DNA of 64,000 nucleotides from Tetrapyrgos nigripes. Lineage: Eukaryota > Basidiomycota > Agaricomycetes > Agaricales > Campanellaceae. Under the pieces are notes generated by a model that searched no databases, was not told the DNA's origin, and worked only from the letters and a program-made list of their open reading frames with translations. The stretch covers positions 99,617-163,616 of the forward strand of contig JAACJM010000190.1 of NCBI GenBank assembly GCA_013368315.1. The letters are read 5' to 3'. A program made the translations under genes and the position numbers. Positions 22,632 to 33,724 of the stretch are shown here, one piece after another (the stretch's first letter is position 1; each line of letters starts with the position of its first letter).

Positions 22632-23727
22632 CTAAGCAACACCCTTTGCCTCTCGAGTGAGTTCATCCAGTTCCTCGTCCTCGTTGCCGTCCCTGCGTTC
22701 CCAGCCCAAAAACGATAACAATTTCTGCCTATGAGCTTTAGCCTGAGGAGGGATGGTAAAAGTTGCTTCTTCAGTCGGATTGATCTCATTTGATTTGGCA
22801 TCGTGGACTTGCTGCTGATGTGAGCTCTTCACCCCCTTGGTTTTGTCATCCGCCCAATGTCAAGGATTTGGAACGCCTGCCTCAAGGTCGAGAGAGGCCA
22901 TGGAAGAGTGATGGGGTCTGATTGGTGATAGTGACAGGACTGATGTCGGCACTTGTGAGAATGACCTCGTTACCAGTGGTAGGAGCTGGGGATGGTGGGA
23001 TTGGTTCTTCTTCGGACTTGTCAGTCTGGCCTGCGTTGGCTGCTAGTAGAGAATAAGTCAAAAATGTCAGTTTGAACGCCTGAGGAAAAATATGACGACA
23101 TACCTTGGTTCTTCTTCTCCTTTTTGGAATCCTTCCTCTCCAAGAGCCCAGATAGAGTTCTCTATCTTGTGCCTCTTCCTCGGATCCATCCCTAGCAAGT
23201 TCCAAGGATCTCACGCTGTTCATTCGCCTGACAATCCTGACCGGCTCCAGAGTAAACATCCTTGCAGTCCTCATTGTTCTTCGGCTGCCGTTGGTAGCGG
23301 TGGTAGCGTCAGCTGAAGAAGTCACTGCATGGCTGAGAAGGCAACTGGTGGTTCTGTGAGAACAAGAAGGAGCCCGACGACCATGGCCGTACGCCTTAGC
23401 CGAGATGTGGCAGTCAGGTGGAAGATCAGCAGCACTACCTTCTCCTGTGACGATAGTCTGGTTCAGCAGTCCAGCCAAAGCAGCAAAGTTGAGTCGGTCT
23501 TCTCCATTGTAGGTACCATCGGTGCATGAAACCATGGTGGAAGTCGGACGTGAGTGCACAAAGACACCCTTTAAAGACGACGTCGGAGAACAAGGATTCT
23601 GGATTCTGAATTGTGGATCATCGGAGTCGATGCCGCAGGGGTCTTCTACACTGGAGAAAAACGTGATGGAGGCATCTTGCAGTGCAGAAGATGGGAATGA
23701 AGACGGAGATGAAGACACGTGTGTCAT
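22632..23727 (-). pseudogene. Family Y copy A, deletion and premature stop
   Basis: The minus strand from 23727 encodes a protein aligned with family Y copy B (46687-47956): MTHVSSSPSSFPSSALQDAS, NFAALAGLLNQTIVTGEGS, RIVRRMNSVRSLELAR. Against copy B it lacks 73 bp just before the intron. The shift is cancelled only if the 64-nt intron is retained. After LFHGLSRP a CGA codon has become TGA, ending the frame at 22882. Downstream the 3' part is still readable (DEELDELTREAKGVA) but also truncated. The 5' flank lacks a 61-bp TATA-containing segment present in copy B. The function of family Y is unknown. Confidence 0.85.
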
Positions 23728-24130
23728 GCTGGCCAGATGAAGATTTGCTGCAAGGGATGTTAGGTTGCGAAGAGGGAAACGAAGTGAGAGCTACGCACAA
23801 GGTCTATGTACTTTGCAGCTCTGGAACAATGCGCAACGATGTCCTTTGTCAGGTGGTCCTATGGTCCAAGCGCAGACTCAGACAATGCAAATACTGGGGA
23901 TGGATTTTCCTTTCCTGGAGCACAAAACAACCACAAAATGCTAGACATGATTTCTCTAGTTGTGAAGACCAGTAATTCCAGGGATCTGTGTATGAAAAGT
24001 CTCGGCATTGCATCTTGACTCTTGATGGCTGGAGGAGGAGCTGAAAATTGGTGAGCTGAGCGTAGGGTAAAAGGGAAGGTTGAGAGCTATTATGGGAATA
24101 GAAAACCAGTCGGAGAGCTTGACTCTTGGC

Positions 24131-24846
24131 TATTGAAAGCTGGACTGGACTGTTTGGAATTCCGGCGTAAGTGAGGCTGGATATCAAGGACCCCGGACGT
24201 AGGTACATATGTAGTAAAACCAGTGAGCGCTTTCTGACGGACTGCATAACCGGCCCGGAGCAAACGATCTTGCCTCCAAGCTTAGATCGGGGGCAAGATC
24301 ATTTCCGCATGACCACAACATCACATGACAAATGATGTCATGACATGTGAATCAAGTGTAAAACGAGAAGTTGCTGCTGGACAATCTCAATAGCAGTATT
24401 AGCAATGAGCAGACAATGGATGTATCCGAATAGACTCAGAATTGGAGGCGGAAGGTAGAAAAGAATACAAAGTCAAGCATGACGGGGGTACAAGGAATGG
24501 ATCGTGTTTCGGTCTCCAGCAAGTTTTCAGGATAGACACTCTTGACATTTGAATTTGGGCTGGCCAGCATGGGGTCTACTTGCAGTGTCTGCAAGGATCA
24601 TCAATTCTGAATAAAATAAGGAAATATATATGTACACTGATAGTAATGCAAATACACTGTAATGTAATGCCAAGGTCAAAAAGTCCATATTGCAATGAAA
24701 AAAATAGCAAATCTGTCTTGACTCCTCATTTCTTTCCTCTTGAGCTGGAGGTGGCTTTTAACTGCGACTGAGACCGGGTCACCCTCCTCCCTGTCAAGTC
24801 CCCCACAATTGCTTGGCTCTCCCTTACTCCCTTTGTGGCTGGTGAG
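24131..24846. other. Intergenic region at the edge of the inverted duplication
   Basis: I see no supportable gene. The sequence is unique within the window from the duplication edge at 24130 rightward. Short frames at 24580-24771 and 24740-25228 on the plus strand lack recognisable similarity; the latter lies opposite a minus-strand fragment that looks more coding-like. Confidence 0.35.
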
Positions 24847-24847
24847 C

Positions 24848-25228
24848 TCACTGGTGCACGTCTGTTCTGGGGTGGAGCCTCTGATACTCTATTTGCAACC
24901 CTACGTCTCTGCCCACCATTATCGTGTGCCCTTCCTCCTCTGCAAGAGGCTGCTGGTGTCTTCTTCCCATACCAGCACCCATACCCTTGTCTGCAAAAAT
25001 GCCTGCTGCGATGTCGTCAAGTGTGATAATACAAGGTTCAGGATAGACCAGGGGTGCTCTATCTCTCTCCCACCCATAGAGGAGAACATTCTCAAAGGTT
25101 TTCGTCGCATATGGTTTTTTGGTGTGCTGATTCTTCCAGTCCATGACTATTGGGACAGCCGGATCGCCATGAAGATGTGTTACCACACCTACGACACTGA
25201 CAAGAAGAAGTTGGTGCTGAGCCAGTGA
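24848..25228 (-). pseudogene. Unidentified coding-like fragment downstream of the kinase-like sequence
   Basis: The minus strand reads TSLAQHQLLLVSVVGVVTHL, GDPAVPIVMDWKNQHTKKPY and TFENVLLYGWERDRAPLVYP in one open frame, with natural-looking composition. It follows directly after the stop of the kinase-like fragment and might be a further exon of the same gene or part of a transposon cargo gene. I do not recognise the family. No start or end can be assigned. Confidence 0.35.
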
Positions 25229-25237
25229 TGTTCTGTA

Positions 25238-25975
25238 GAACTAGAGAAAGTGGACGCACAAATCTCCGTCTTCCCTGATGCTATCCACATCCTCCTTGCT
25301 GGACAGTGCAAAGTCAACAAATACCACCTTGGTAATCAATGGTGCTGCCTGGCCTTTTTGACAAGCAGTCTCTACCAGCACATTGTTGACCCAAAGCTCG
25401 TTGTATGCAATGTGGCAGTTGTGCATTTCATGTAGACTAGGAATTAGTGCATTGAGCTGAAAAAAAGAATGGAGGTTGTGTTAAAGGAAGCTGAAGTAAC
25501 AGTTGACAAACTGAACGAACCAGCGAGAATAAAACTTCTTCATTGAGCAGTCCATACTTTTTCAATGACTCCAAAGAAGACAGAGCTACATGCTCCACAA
25601 TATGTGCAAAACATGGCTCCTCTGACCCATCTGCAGGCACGTAAACCTATGGGAACAGACAAGAAGCTCAGATAAAAAGGGAGCTCGAGGTTAAAATGAA
25701 AGGGGTGAAAGGGACGAACTTTGTGGAAACCATACGATCTGGGTATGATTGTTCCTGTATTACCCATAGCAGTTGGTCAGATTGGATGAGAATGCATGTC
25801 ATGCTACCGCTCACCTTGCAAATCCTTCAGTTGTTTGTATGCACGAGCTTCGTTCCATGCTATTTCAGCTCTGTTACGGTAGAAAGGAAACCTGCTTTGT
25901 TGGAATATTCTGATGATAATCTTGACAGTTTGGTCCTTGTGATGGATTCTTCCGTTCCAAACCTGTCATGAATCG
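25238..25975 (-). pseudogene. Protein-kinase-like gene fragment, atypical catalytic loop
   Basis: Minus-strand segments joined by GT-AG introns read VKIIIRIFQQSRFPFYRNRA, AWNEARAYKQLKDLQ, then RSYGFHK, VYVPADGSEEPCFAHIVEHV, LLNEEVLFSL, and finally ALIPSLHEMHNCHIAY, NVLVE and KVVFVDFALS before a stop at 25238. The order (beta-3 lysine strand, helix C-like segment, hinge region, catalytic-loop-like H..HIAYN.L..NNVLVE, and VDFALS in place of DFG) matches the kinase-like fold found in many fungal RIO/FunK1-like proteins. The loop has YNEL where HGDL or HRDL is usual, so activity is doubtful. No N-terminal start was found; it may be a relic. Confidence 0.5.
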
Positions 25976-26528
25976 TCTCCCGCCTATTCATTTTCCTTTC
26001 TATTCTTTTCCCTTTACTACCTATTTCCCACTCTAACCCCATAAACATCAACTATTTCTCATCATCGTCTATAGTTACCATCTCTCTAGATCTATGACTC
26101 ATATTCCTATCTCCCCCGATTCCTATCTCCATGGACATTCTCACTGTCAATCACTCTGTGTGATCCAGTACCTTCATCTATCCATATTTGACTTATTATT
26201 CTCTCGCCCTTGACATCTCCACATGATACCGTCCATTATTACTTACTCTTTCCCATCTGTCCATATTTTACTTATATACCTGTGATCCTTGTAACCTATT
26301 CCTTAGTTCGTTCACTTCGTCTCCGCTCCGTACTTTTACTACGCAGTGTAGAGCCTAGTCAGCTTACTTTCTCTCTATCTCTCTATCTCTCTATCTTTCT
26401 TGATCAATCTATTCTCTTGCAACCGGCGTTCTCATATTGTGTGACTTGGGTGGTTATCGAGTGTAACGACAACCTTGACAAAACCTGCACCATTGACACT
26501 GGCCAGATATGATGAAATCATCAACATT
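25976..26528. other. Non-coding, pyrimidine-rich stretch
   Basis: No gene is supported. The stretch is rich in C and T on the plus strand and contains a TCTCTCTATCTCTCTATC microsatellite near 26370-26398. A start exon for the minus-strand kinase-like sequence could be hidden here but was not found. Confidence 0.4.
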
Positions 26529-26913
26529 GACCTCAGCATGAAAGTCAAAGTTTGGATCAAAGTTAATATCCCTCCAGCTCTCCAAAATGCTCAGAGTTTC
26601 ATGTTTAGAGAAGGTAGGCGGTCTGGGTTGAAGACTGGGGAACGGTGAGCAAAAGAAAGAATCCATGATAGTGTAGAAACAACAGCAACTGAGGTCACCT
26701 GATTGGATGATGAGGTGCCAGTTCCAGGTTATATCCGACTATTTCAATTTGTCAGAGATGACGTTGGGATTCAGAAATTCCTCAAATCCCCAAGCAGTTT
26801 GTCGTTCGATGATGTAGCTCAGACATAATCAGAGTTTCTCAGATATTGCTCAGATATAAACCTTCCTTCTCACAAATGCCTGGGTCTGAGTATTTCTCGT
26901 ATGTGTTTTGGCA
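26529..26913. repeat. Outer dispersed repeat, copy 2 (pre-insertion form)
   Basis: This aligns with 1-235, 937-1062 and 2770-2803 in the same orientation. It carries a single GAGATGACG at 26755-26763, where copy 1 has a 701-bp element, and a continuous ACAAATGCCTGGGTCTGAG across 26873-26891, where copy 1 has the foldback element. It therefore shows both empty sites. Similarity ends after GTTTTGGCA at 26913. Confidence 0.85.
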
Positions 26914-27589
26914 TTTCTTGTTTTGGTAAGTTTTACAATCACGTGTGTAACATGCACTGTGGCCTGGGCTCTGTCCAATGACAGACAGTTCTTGGACAGT
27001 TCTTTCGTCAACGATTATCCTCTCTCCATCTCACTTAACATAAAATCAACGTGTGTGTATAGGCGAGTCTCCTTTCATTCATTAGACTAATCTACTTTGT
27101 CGTCACTGCCAGACAACTTTACTCTAGACACTGGACACACACCGGTACACCCGACCATTTGCCTGAGCTCCTCCTGTAGCCAACAGGGCCCCTTCTGTCT
27201 GTGCTTGGCTTTGAGCGTGTGTGTGAGGATTTTGCCCACTGTCATAGATGGCAAGCAGCTCGTTCAGTTCTTCCTCAATCTGCCTAGAAACCTCCAAAAG
27301 TGTATATTTTTGTATCTACTACAGTCCTGTAGCCTTTTTCCAGGAAGAAAACAATAGAGTCTTGAGTTCGAATATCTTGATGCCTGGAGATGCGTCACGG
27401 TCTGACGCGTCTTCACTTTGTTTCTTGACCTGCAACCACATTGTCTAGGTTTTCATTTATCCATTGTCAGCGACTTTGCTCAGCCTCCACCTGTTAAGGA
27501 GCTACTTTTATCCTCTCCACAACTAGATACACCCCTAGGACAGCACAGCCGTTCAATCCTGCAAAGTCTACGTCTTTCAGTCCCGAAGC
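26914..27589. other. Stretch without a definable gene
   Basis: No complete gene is supported. The minus strand near 27290-27130 reads coding-like text (SRQIEEELNELLAIYDSG), but no start, end or family could be assigned. The segment separates the outer repeat from the helicase relic. Confidence 0.3.
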
Positions 27590-28060
27590 CTCAACGGGAA
27601 ATGATCTGTTTCAAGTGGAGTTCTGGCAGCTATTGAGGGACAAGTCCACCGGTGGACTCCAGCTTCCTGACTGGGAGTTGCTTCAAACACGTTACAAGCC
27701 TTAACCTCTCTCAACAATGACTCTTCTGATGCTGTCTGTCTTTTCATCACAGCCAAAGTCGTCGATTACACCAACATTTCTCAGCTTGCTGCTTTAGATC
27801 AACCCTGGCTCAGATACCCTGCAATAACAATGGCTGAAGTGCTCACAAAGTGTCTGCAGAAGACTGTAGTCTTGAATTGGAACTTGGAACTTGTTCTGGC
27901 GAAAGGCACAAAAGTCATGGTGACCCGAAATCTATGGCAGACTAAAGGTCAGTATGATTTTTAGCACTCACTTTTTATTGCTCACTGTTTGCTTGTTTTC
28001 TACAGGTCTTGTGAATGGCATTATTGGGACTGTCATTGACACGTCCGGAAGCCTGGTTGT
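27590..28060 (+). pseudogene. PIF1-type helicase C-terminal relic (possibly Helitron-derived)
   Basis: The plus strand gives LPDWELLQTRYKP near 27663-27702, then AVCLFITAKVVDYTNISQLA near 27735-27795, then LAKGTKVMVTRNLWQTKG ending at 27947, a 58-nt GT-AG intron (27948-28005), and LVNGIIGTVID. These are conserved C-terminal motifs of PIF1-like helicases, including those of fungal Helitrons: the W-LL-TR segment, the Y-x-N-x-x-x-L segment and the G-x-x-VM-TRNLW...GLVNG-x-x-GTV block. Frames shift between blocks and upstream Walker motifs are not visible, so this is a relic. Confidence 0.7.
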
Positions 28061-28569
28061 GCCCCCCTTACTGTCCTTGAGATCCTGACGTACACAGGAC
28101 CACTGTGAGGGCTTTTGAAGGCACACCTATCATTCCCATTGCCACATATAAGCAAGTTTTCACCTTGAAGAGCCAAGTGCGCAGCCGGTTACAAATAACT
28201 TTACAACTGGGCTGGTAAGGAAGGAGTTCTGTGCTGGTTTGGCATTTGTTGCATTGTTGAGAGTCACTGAAGGTTATGGACAAGTTCGACTACTCGCAGG
28301 TGAAAAAAGTTGGGTGGTGCTGCTTGGAATGAGAGAAGAGTAGATTTTATTAGATGCTACAATGAATCAATCTCATAAAACCTCTACTATGTACTTTGGT
28401 TGAAAAATAAACGTTAATAAACTCTCACTCCTCGGATTGTGAAGTGAGCAATCCCACTGTGCCACAGTGTATACATGTCAATTTGAAGGAAGGGTTGAGC
28501 ATATGGGTCGGTAGATGAAGAAGAGGATGGGCAGTGTCATCTCCTCAAGCTGAGCATTTTCATAGTAGT
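28061..28569. other. Non-coding stretch after the helicase relic
   Basis: The remainder of the helicase C-terminus may extend to about 28270 but is not readable. I see no other gene. Confidence 0.3.
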
Positions 28570-28599
28570 GCCAGATGAGTCATCAGTGAAAAAATATGC

Positions 28600-28850
28600 T
28601 ATGTTCCACTGCCGTTGCAACCCCAGAATTGCCCAGAACGTCGGGAACCATTCCAGTAGGATGTATCAGCAGTGGAACGGTGGCAGAAACTGTCTACTAT
28701 CGATAGAATGCTCTTGGAACTATGTTCCAAGCACCAGAACAGTTCCCATTGTTACATCAACTAGAACTGTTCTGGCCGTTCCACCTTATTCCAATGGCAC
28801 TGGAATGACGATGCAATATAGAGCATCCCACATGGAACATCGTTGAGGGA
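28600..28850. repeat. TGGAAC/GTTCCA-rich patch, copy 1
   Basis: TGGAAC, GTTCCA and AGAACAGTTC words occur every 10-25 bases in both orientations (for example TTGGAACTATGTTCCAAG at 28712-28729). A second patch of the same style is at 31660-31850 and aligns best in inverted orientation. The patch looks like a small hairpin-forming repeat with ends GATGTTCCA-like. No coding sequence is evident. Confidence 0.55.
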
Positions 28851-31659
28851 GGGGTAGAATATAGAAGGATACTTTGTAAAACCTTGTCAACCTCCACCAA
28901 ACTCCACCAGAATACTTATAGCAGTCCATTGATGCTATCAAGCAACTTGTAGAAAGAATGTAATTTGATTATATTCATTCACTACGCTATTGCAGTAGCA
29001 TACAATATCTGTAGCTACTGAAAAAACGAGACCAAACCTGCCATGAGGGACAAAATTGTCCTCACCACAACAGAGCCGTGCAGGAAGAAATGAACGCAGT
29101 GAGAAAGCGAAGCAGGAATTTGAGGGCCGAAGGAGAAGATGGAGATGCCCCATATTGATTTTGATTCATGGTTGTTCATAGTTAATATCTGGATAGGGAC
29201 AGGTAGTTAGTATGACTGTCAGTGAAATGAGACATTCAGGTTGCATACCAACAGAAAGACCCATTATCACCATCACCAAGGGCATCAACTCGTTGGAGCT
29301 TGCATGGGCAGTTGTATGCGGCAGGGAAAGGTCTTTTTTGGGAAGCATGTGCAATTTGAGTAACAGCTGATGACAATATGCGGTGAGACTTACAAATGGT
29401 GAACACTGGCAATGAGTCTTGTCTGTAGGAAACCTGAGTGGACGACATGTCAGTAGGTTTTGACTTTCCGCCCTCAACACATGACGTCCCAATGGGGCTT
29501 CAATCGGCTGACCAAAAGCCTCCCGTGTGTTTTGTTTATTCGTTTGTTGATTGTTCTTTCACCACCACCACCACCACCACTCACGAATGCCCTCCCCCCC
29601 TGGTCTTAGGCCTGCTCTCTCTATGCCTTGTAAGATAATCTATCACCATTGTCTCGCTTTTCCACTATCAGTTTGCTTCTATAGTGTCCTTCTGGTCTGT
29701 TTTGCTAACTTGCTCCTCTTTCAGGCTTATGTTGTGGTTCTTCCAGGGCCGGAGGCCCATTTTGTGCTTATGAGTTGAACAGGATAGGATAGTGTAGTTT
29801 AGTGTCTTTTGGACACATTCAACATGTCTTTTGGAGGTTTTTATATCAGGTTTACAGTGTATATTCCCTTAGCATGTCCAAATGTATCATTTTTATGCTA
29901 TTACATGGCATTTAAGAGCTCGTATATCAGGTTGACTTTGCCTCACCATAGCTCTGAGGCTTCTGTAGTGAAATGACACTCACAACTTCAACCAGAGGCC
30001 AAAAATATACAAACAAAAGCACCTCCAGAGGAAGAACAATGGAGCTCTGGGCTTGGCCTGTGGCCCATCAAAGGGCTTGCCTTTTTGGACTGTGGGAACA
30101 TCATGTGTTGAGGGCAAAAAGTGCCCAAGTCATGTCAGTTGGTAAAACGTAAAACAACTTGCAAGCACTCACTTCATGTCTTTGGGTTATCCTGGGTATC
30201 CTCGTCATAGCTGAGAGTGAATTGGGTCAAAACCGAGACAGAACCAGTGACTTAAACAAGAGAAACCCATAGGCCTACCACACATTAGGAGCAAAGGCAG
30301 GCACTGGGCGGTTGTTGAGTAGGCAGACCAGGGAGGGAGTAGAAGGAGGGAAGAGGACTGAGAAGGAGATGGTAGTAGTATGAGTTGAAGAAGGAAATTG
30401 ACGCGTCGCCCAGTTTTGGTGCAGGTTTTGCGGAGTTTGAAAATTCGTCATCTCAGTCAAAGCAGTCGGACCGACCTTGCAACAACATTGGCATATCCGT
30501 TTTCGTTATCAACACCACTGACACCTCCACTGCTAGCTTGCATACCAAACTCCATAACAAACTCTGGAGCAAATCTCTCATGCACGTCGTTGGGTATTGG
30601 GCTCTGTGATGGACATTCCTACGCATACGATCTTGTCAAATCCTTCGGACTCCTCCCTCCAACACCGAATAACCCAGGACCCATTGTAAAAGGACGAGAT
30701 GTGTTTGAGATGGAGGAAGAGGCTCTTGAAGCGAGTTTGGAGGATGGGGCAGTGAGAGTGTTGCTGGTGCATTACAATATGCTCAAGCAGCCCGTATTAG
30801 AATAGTACGCATAACCTTCTACAACCCCCTCCCTCCTTCACCAACCCTTGCTTTTCCAGCCCTTGATGCAGGCTCAAGTGCTCAGCAGCAGTGGCCTTTT
30901 TTCCTACATCAGCAGCATTTGCGCATATAATTACAGATCCCAGAGACTTCGGTGCGTGGCATTTCCAACCTCTTATCCAATGGTGGCTCTTCTGGCTCTA
31001 AACTCTTATTTGCCTTTGGAAGGCTGAACGGCTTTGCAAGGGTGTCAGTTAGGTACGTCATCTTCGCTTTTTTCATCTTTTTTGTTGGTGTGCTAATCCG
31101 CCTAAAGCAACTGCAGGCTGTCTCGTTCCACGCATACATCTATATTCCTCACAAGTAAAACAGTCTCGACAGCGTACACCAGTTCGTTTCATCATCAACC
31201 TCGACATATCCTTACGTCCTCACCCAGTCTTGTTCTCATGGTAAGCCCACTCCTCTTACCAATACTCCTGCGCTTTCTGATCATCATTTTCCGCCTTCTC
31301 CGTCACCGCAACCTCCACATCGTTCTGGTCATTCCCCCCCTCTACCAAGTCAGGGTAATGGATATGGATATGGGCAGCATTCAGGACATGTCATTCGGCT
31401 TCTTTCTGACTCGGACTTTTTGCGTCTGCTTTCGTTCAATTCTACTTTTCTTCTTTTTTTACTGTTACGTTTGGACATTTATTACTTGTCCGTATTATTA
31501 CGAGTCGTCTTCTATTTTAGTGTGTATGAGTACCCTCGTTCAAGGATGTAAAAGGTATGCAAGGCAAGGCTATTGAAAATAGGGAGCCTTCACCTGGCCT
31601 TCAATCATAGCCAATGTTACTTGAATCTCACTCTGATATAACTTTGTTCTATTTGGCTT
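28851..31659. other. Repeat-derived, gene-poor stretch
   Basis: No complete gene could be supported in 2.8 kb. There is a CAC trinucleotide run at 29557-29580 and a GGGCCGGAGGCCC palindrome near 29740. A plus-strand frame at 30398-30805 (ending VRVLLVHYNMLKQPVLE) and a minus-strand frame at 29166-29492 show no recognisable family. Pieces around 30840-31160 look transcript-like with GT-AG pairs but give no identifiable product. Confidence 0.35.
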
Positions 31660-31850
31660 ACATCTTTGAGAACAGTTCTACCTTGTTCTAGCAGTGTTGC
31701 ATCACAAAGAACAGTTCTAGGTGGTTCTAACGCCGTTCCATGAGCCAGAACTGTTCTTGTTATTCCAACGGTGATGCAACCGAGTTCCAATAACGTTGCA
31801 TCATACTGGAACAGTTGCTGTTGATGGAACTTCTGGAACGTCGTTAGATC
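31660..31850. repeat. TGGAAC/GTTCCA-rich patch, copy 2 (inverted relative to copy 1)
   Basis: Dense AACAGTTCT, GTTCCA, TGGAAC and GTTGCATCA words; the reverse complement resembles the patch at 28600-28850 in word order. It lies about 200 bp upstream of the cupredoxin-like gene, so it could also influence that promoter. Confidence 0.5.
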
Positions 31851-32049
31851 ATAGTGTCATTTTCACCGATGAGTGCCGGACACAGTAACGTAGTGACCAA
31901 CAGGAGGCTATATCCCGTCAAGATCTGATTCTCTGCATCCCGCAAGCTCTTGATGACAACTTCAGCTGCATAAAGGTGGGAGGCGGAACTCGGAGACACT
32001 TTTGCTCCACCCACCGTTGCTTTTCTTTCGTTCAACTTTCCTGGTGAAG

Positions 32050-33564
32050 ATGTTTAAATTTACTTCGAGCTCAGTGCTCCTTTTGGCTGGGCTTGTCTCG
32101 GCTCAAAATGTACGTTCATTCGTTACCGTTCTGTGTCTTCGTAATCTCATGCCCCCAGTACTTTTCTCTAGGTGATTGATGTCCAGGTTGGCAGTACCTC
32201 GAATGCCCAAGGTGGTATCTTCCAGTTCATTCCCAACAACATCCAAGCAAGTAAGGATGATGTCGTGCGATTCACGTTCTCTGGTGCTCCAGGCAACCAC
32301 TCGTACGTAAATTTCCTACACTCTGTATTTTTTTCGACCTCACTGAAATCGTCATTGTTGTGTTTAGTGTCACGCAAAGTTCCTTGGCCAAGCCTTGTGA
32401 CAATCTAGCTAACGGTTTCGACTCTGGTTGGGTCCTTATTCCAAACGCAGATGCAATAAACCCCGCTCCTGAGTGGAACTTGACTATCACAGACGACACC
32501 AAGCGTGAGTTTGTTAGCCTGTCCTTGTGAAGATTTTATTGGCAAGCCCCGAATAGCTCTCTGGTTCTACTGCAAACAAGCCCAGCCCGCTCCTCATTGT
32601 GGTGCCGGTAAGTTGTCCACTTCCGTCCCTCACAACAAAGCTAGACTTCATTCTAGGAATGGTTGGTGCTATCAACGCTAATGCCACTGCTATGACCACC
32701 TTCCAGAACAACGCCAAGGGTAACACGAACCCCGGTGTAAGTATTTTCAACTTCTCAGACGTCCATTCACATTTGCTCACTTTCTCTGTAGGAAGCCGTC
32801 GGTGCTCTCGTCGGCCAAGGAGCCTTTGCTTCTGCTCTTCCTGGCCCCTTCAACAACGGTGCGACCATTTTTGGTGCTCCAGACCCGAGCGTCGGTATTC
32901 CAGAGACGACCCCCTCCTCTGCTTCTTCTCTTTCTCATTCTCAGTCCAGTCATGATGCTGGTGGCACCGTGTTCCCTTCTGGGCCCAGTTCTGGGTCCGA
33001 CTCTGGCTCAGCCCCTGGTCCAACTGAGTCTTCAAGCTCAAACGGTGGTCTCCCACCCAATAACTCGCCTAATGTAGGTGCCATTGCCGGAGGGGTTGTA
33101 GGGGGAGTTATATTCTGTGCTATGTTGGTTTTAATTTGGTGGATGCGGCGGAGATATCGTAGAAAGAACGGAGAAATGCGAGGTGAGATATTACTCGTTA
33201 CTGCCTGGAAGGGAATTAACGCCCATTGTTTCCAGAATATCAACGTCCAAACTCTAGAGCACCAGAGCCTTTCACGCTCAGCGGACCTGTTGAGGGAAGA
33301 TTAACGGAAAAGGGAAATTACCAGCGATCTGGAGCTCGAGAATTTCAAAACGAGCAGTCATCAGCCAGTTCTTCTCCTAGGTCGAGTTCTACAGAAGGCC
33401 AGCCACGACCTCCAAACGTGCCTTCCAATCAGAAATTATCTGAATTGCAGGCTGAAATGAGAGAGATGCAAGCGAAGATAGAAAGGATGAACAGAGAGAT
33501 GAGCAGATATTTGATACCGCCTGCCTATGCATCGCAGAGTGGGTCACAGATTGGATCGCAGTAG
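32050..33564 (+). CDS. Extracellular serine-rich cupredoxin-like protein with membrane anchor
   Basis: Seven exons, 32050-32109, 32172-32302, 32368-32504, 32557-32607, 32657-32736, 32792-33182 and 33236-33564, give 392 aa. A signal peptide (SSVLLLAGLVSAQ) precedes a plastocyanin-like fold: VIDVQVGS, IQASKDDVVRFTF, GNHSVTQSSLAKPCDNLANG, and a copper-site-like WFYCKQAQPAPHCGAGM. A Ser/Pro-rich linker follows, then one transmembrane helix (VGAIAGGVVGGVIFCAML) with a basic anchor, and a cytoplasmic tail ending in a coiled-coil (LSELQAEMREMQAKIERMN) and YLIPPAY. Such proteins sit at the fungal cell surface. The same tail occurs in an otherwise different protein at 51755-53420. The next gene starts 160 bp downstream. 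Confidence 0.9.
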
Positions 33565-33724
33565 CAGAATACTTGCTTTTGTAAATAACCGAGTTTGTCT
33601 TTGCCAAGGACCTCTTGCGAAAACTAGCTTCTTTGTTCAGAGTTCGTTGACGACATTGAGAAATGAGAAAGAAAAGACGCGTCAGGTCACAGGTGGCTGT
33701 GCCGCGACTGTCGCAGTCACCTTG

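Larger units (their letters stand above)
18712..24130. repeat. Inverted segmental duplication, left copy (families X and Y)
   Basis: Read in reverse complement, this segment aligns with 46218-50611 in order and orientation: promoter of Y, Y gene, intergenic, X gene. Similarity starts abruptly at GCCAAGAGTCAAGCTCTCC (24130 here, 46218 there) and fades near the X stop codon. The excess length here is the 1241-bp transposon. The intron sequences match too, so the duplication was at DNA level. About 22 kb separates the copies. Confidence 0.9.

Noticed and set aside
29557..29580. CAC trinucleotide run encoding His or Thr repeats
   Set aside because: A simple microsatellite without a supporting gene.
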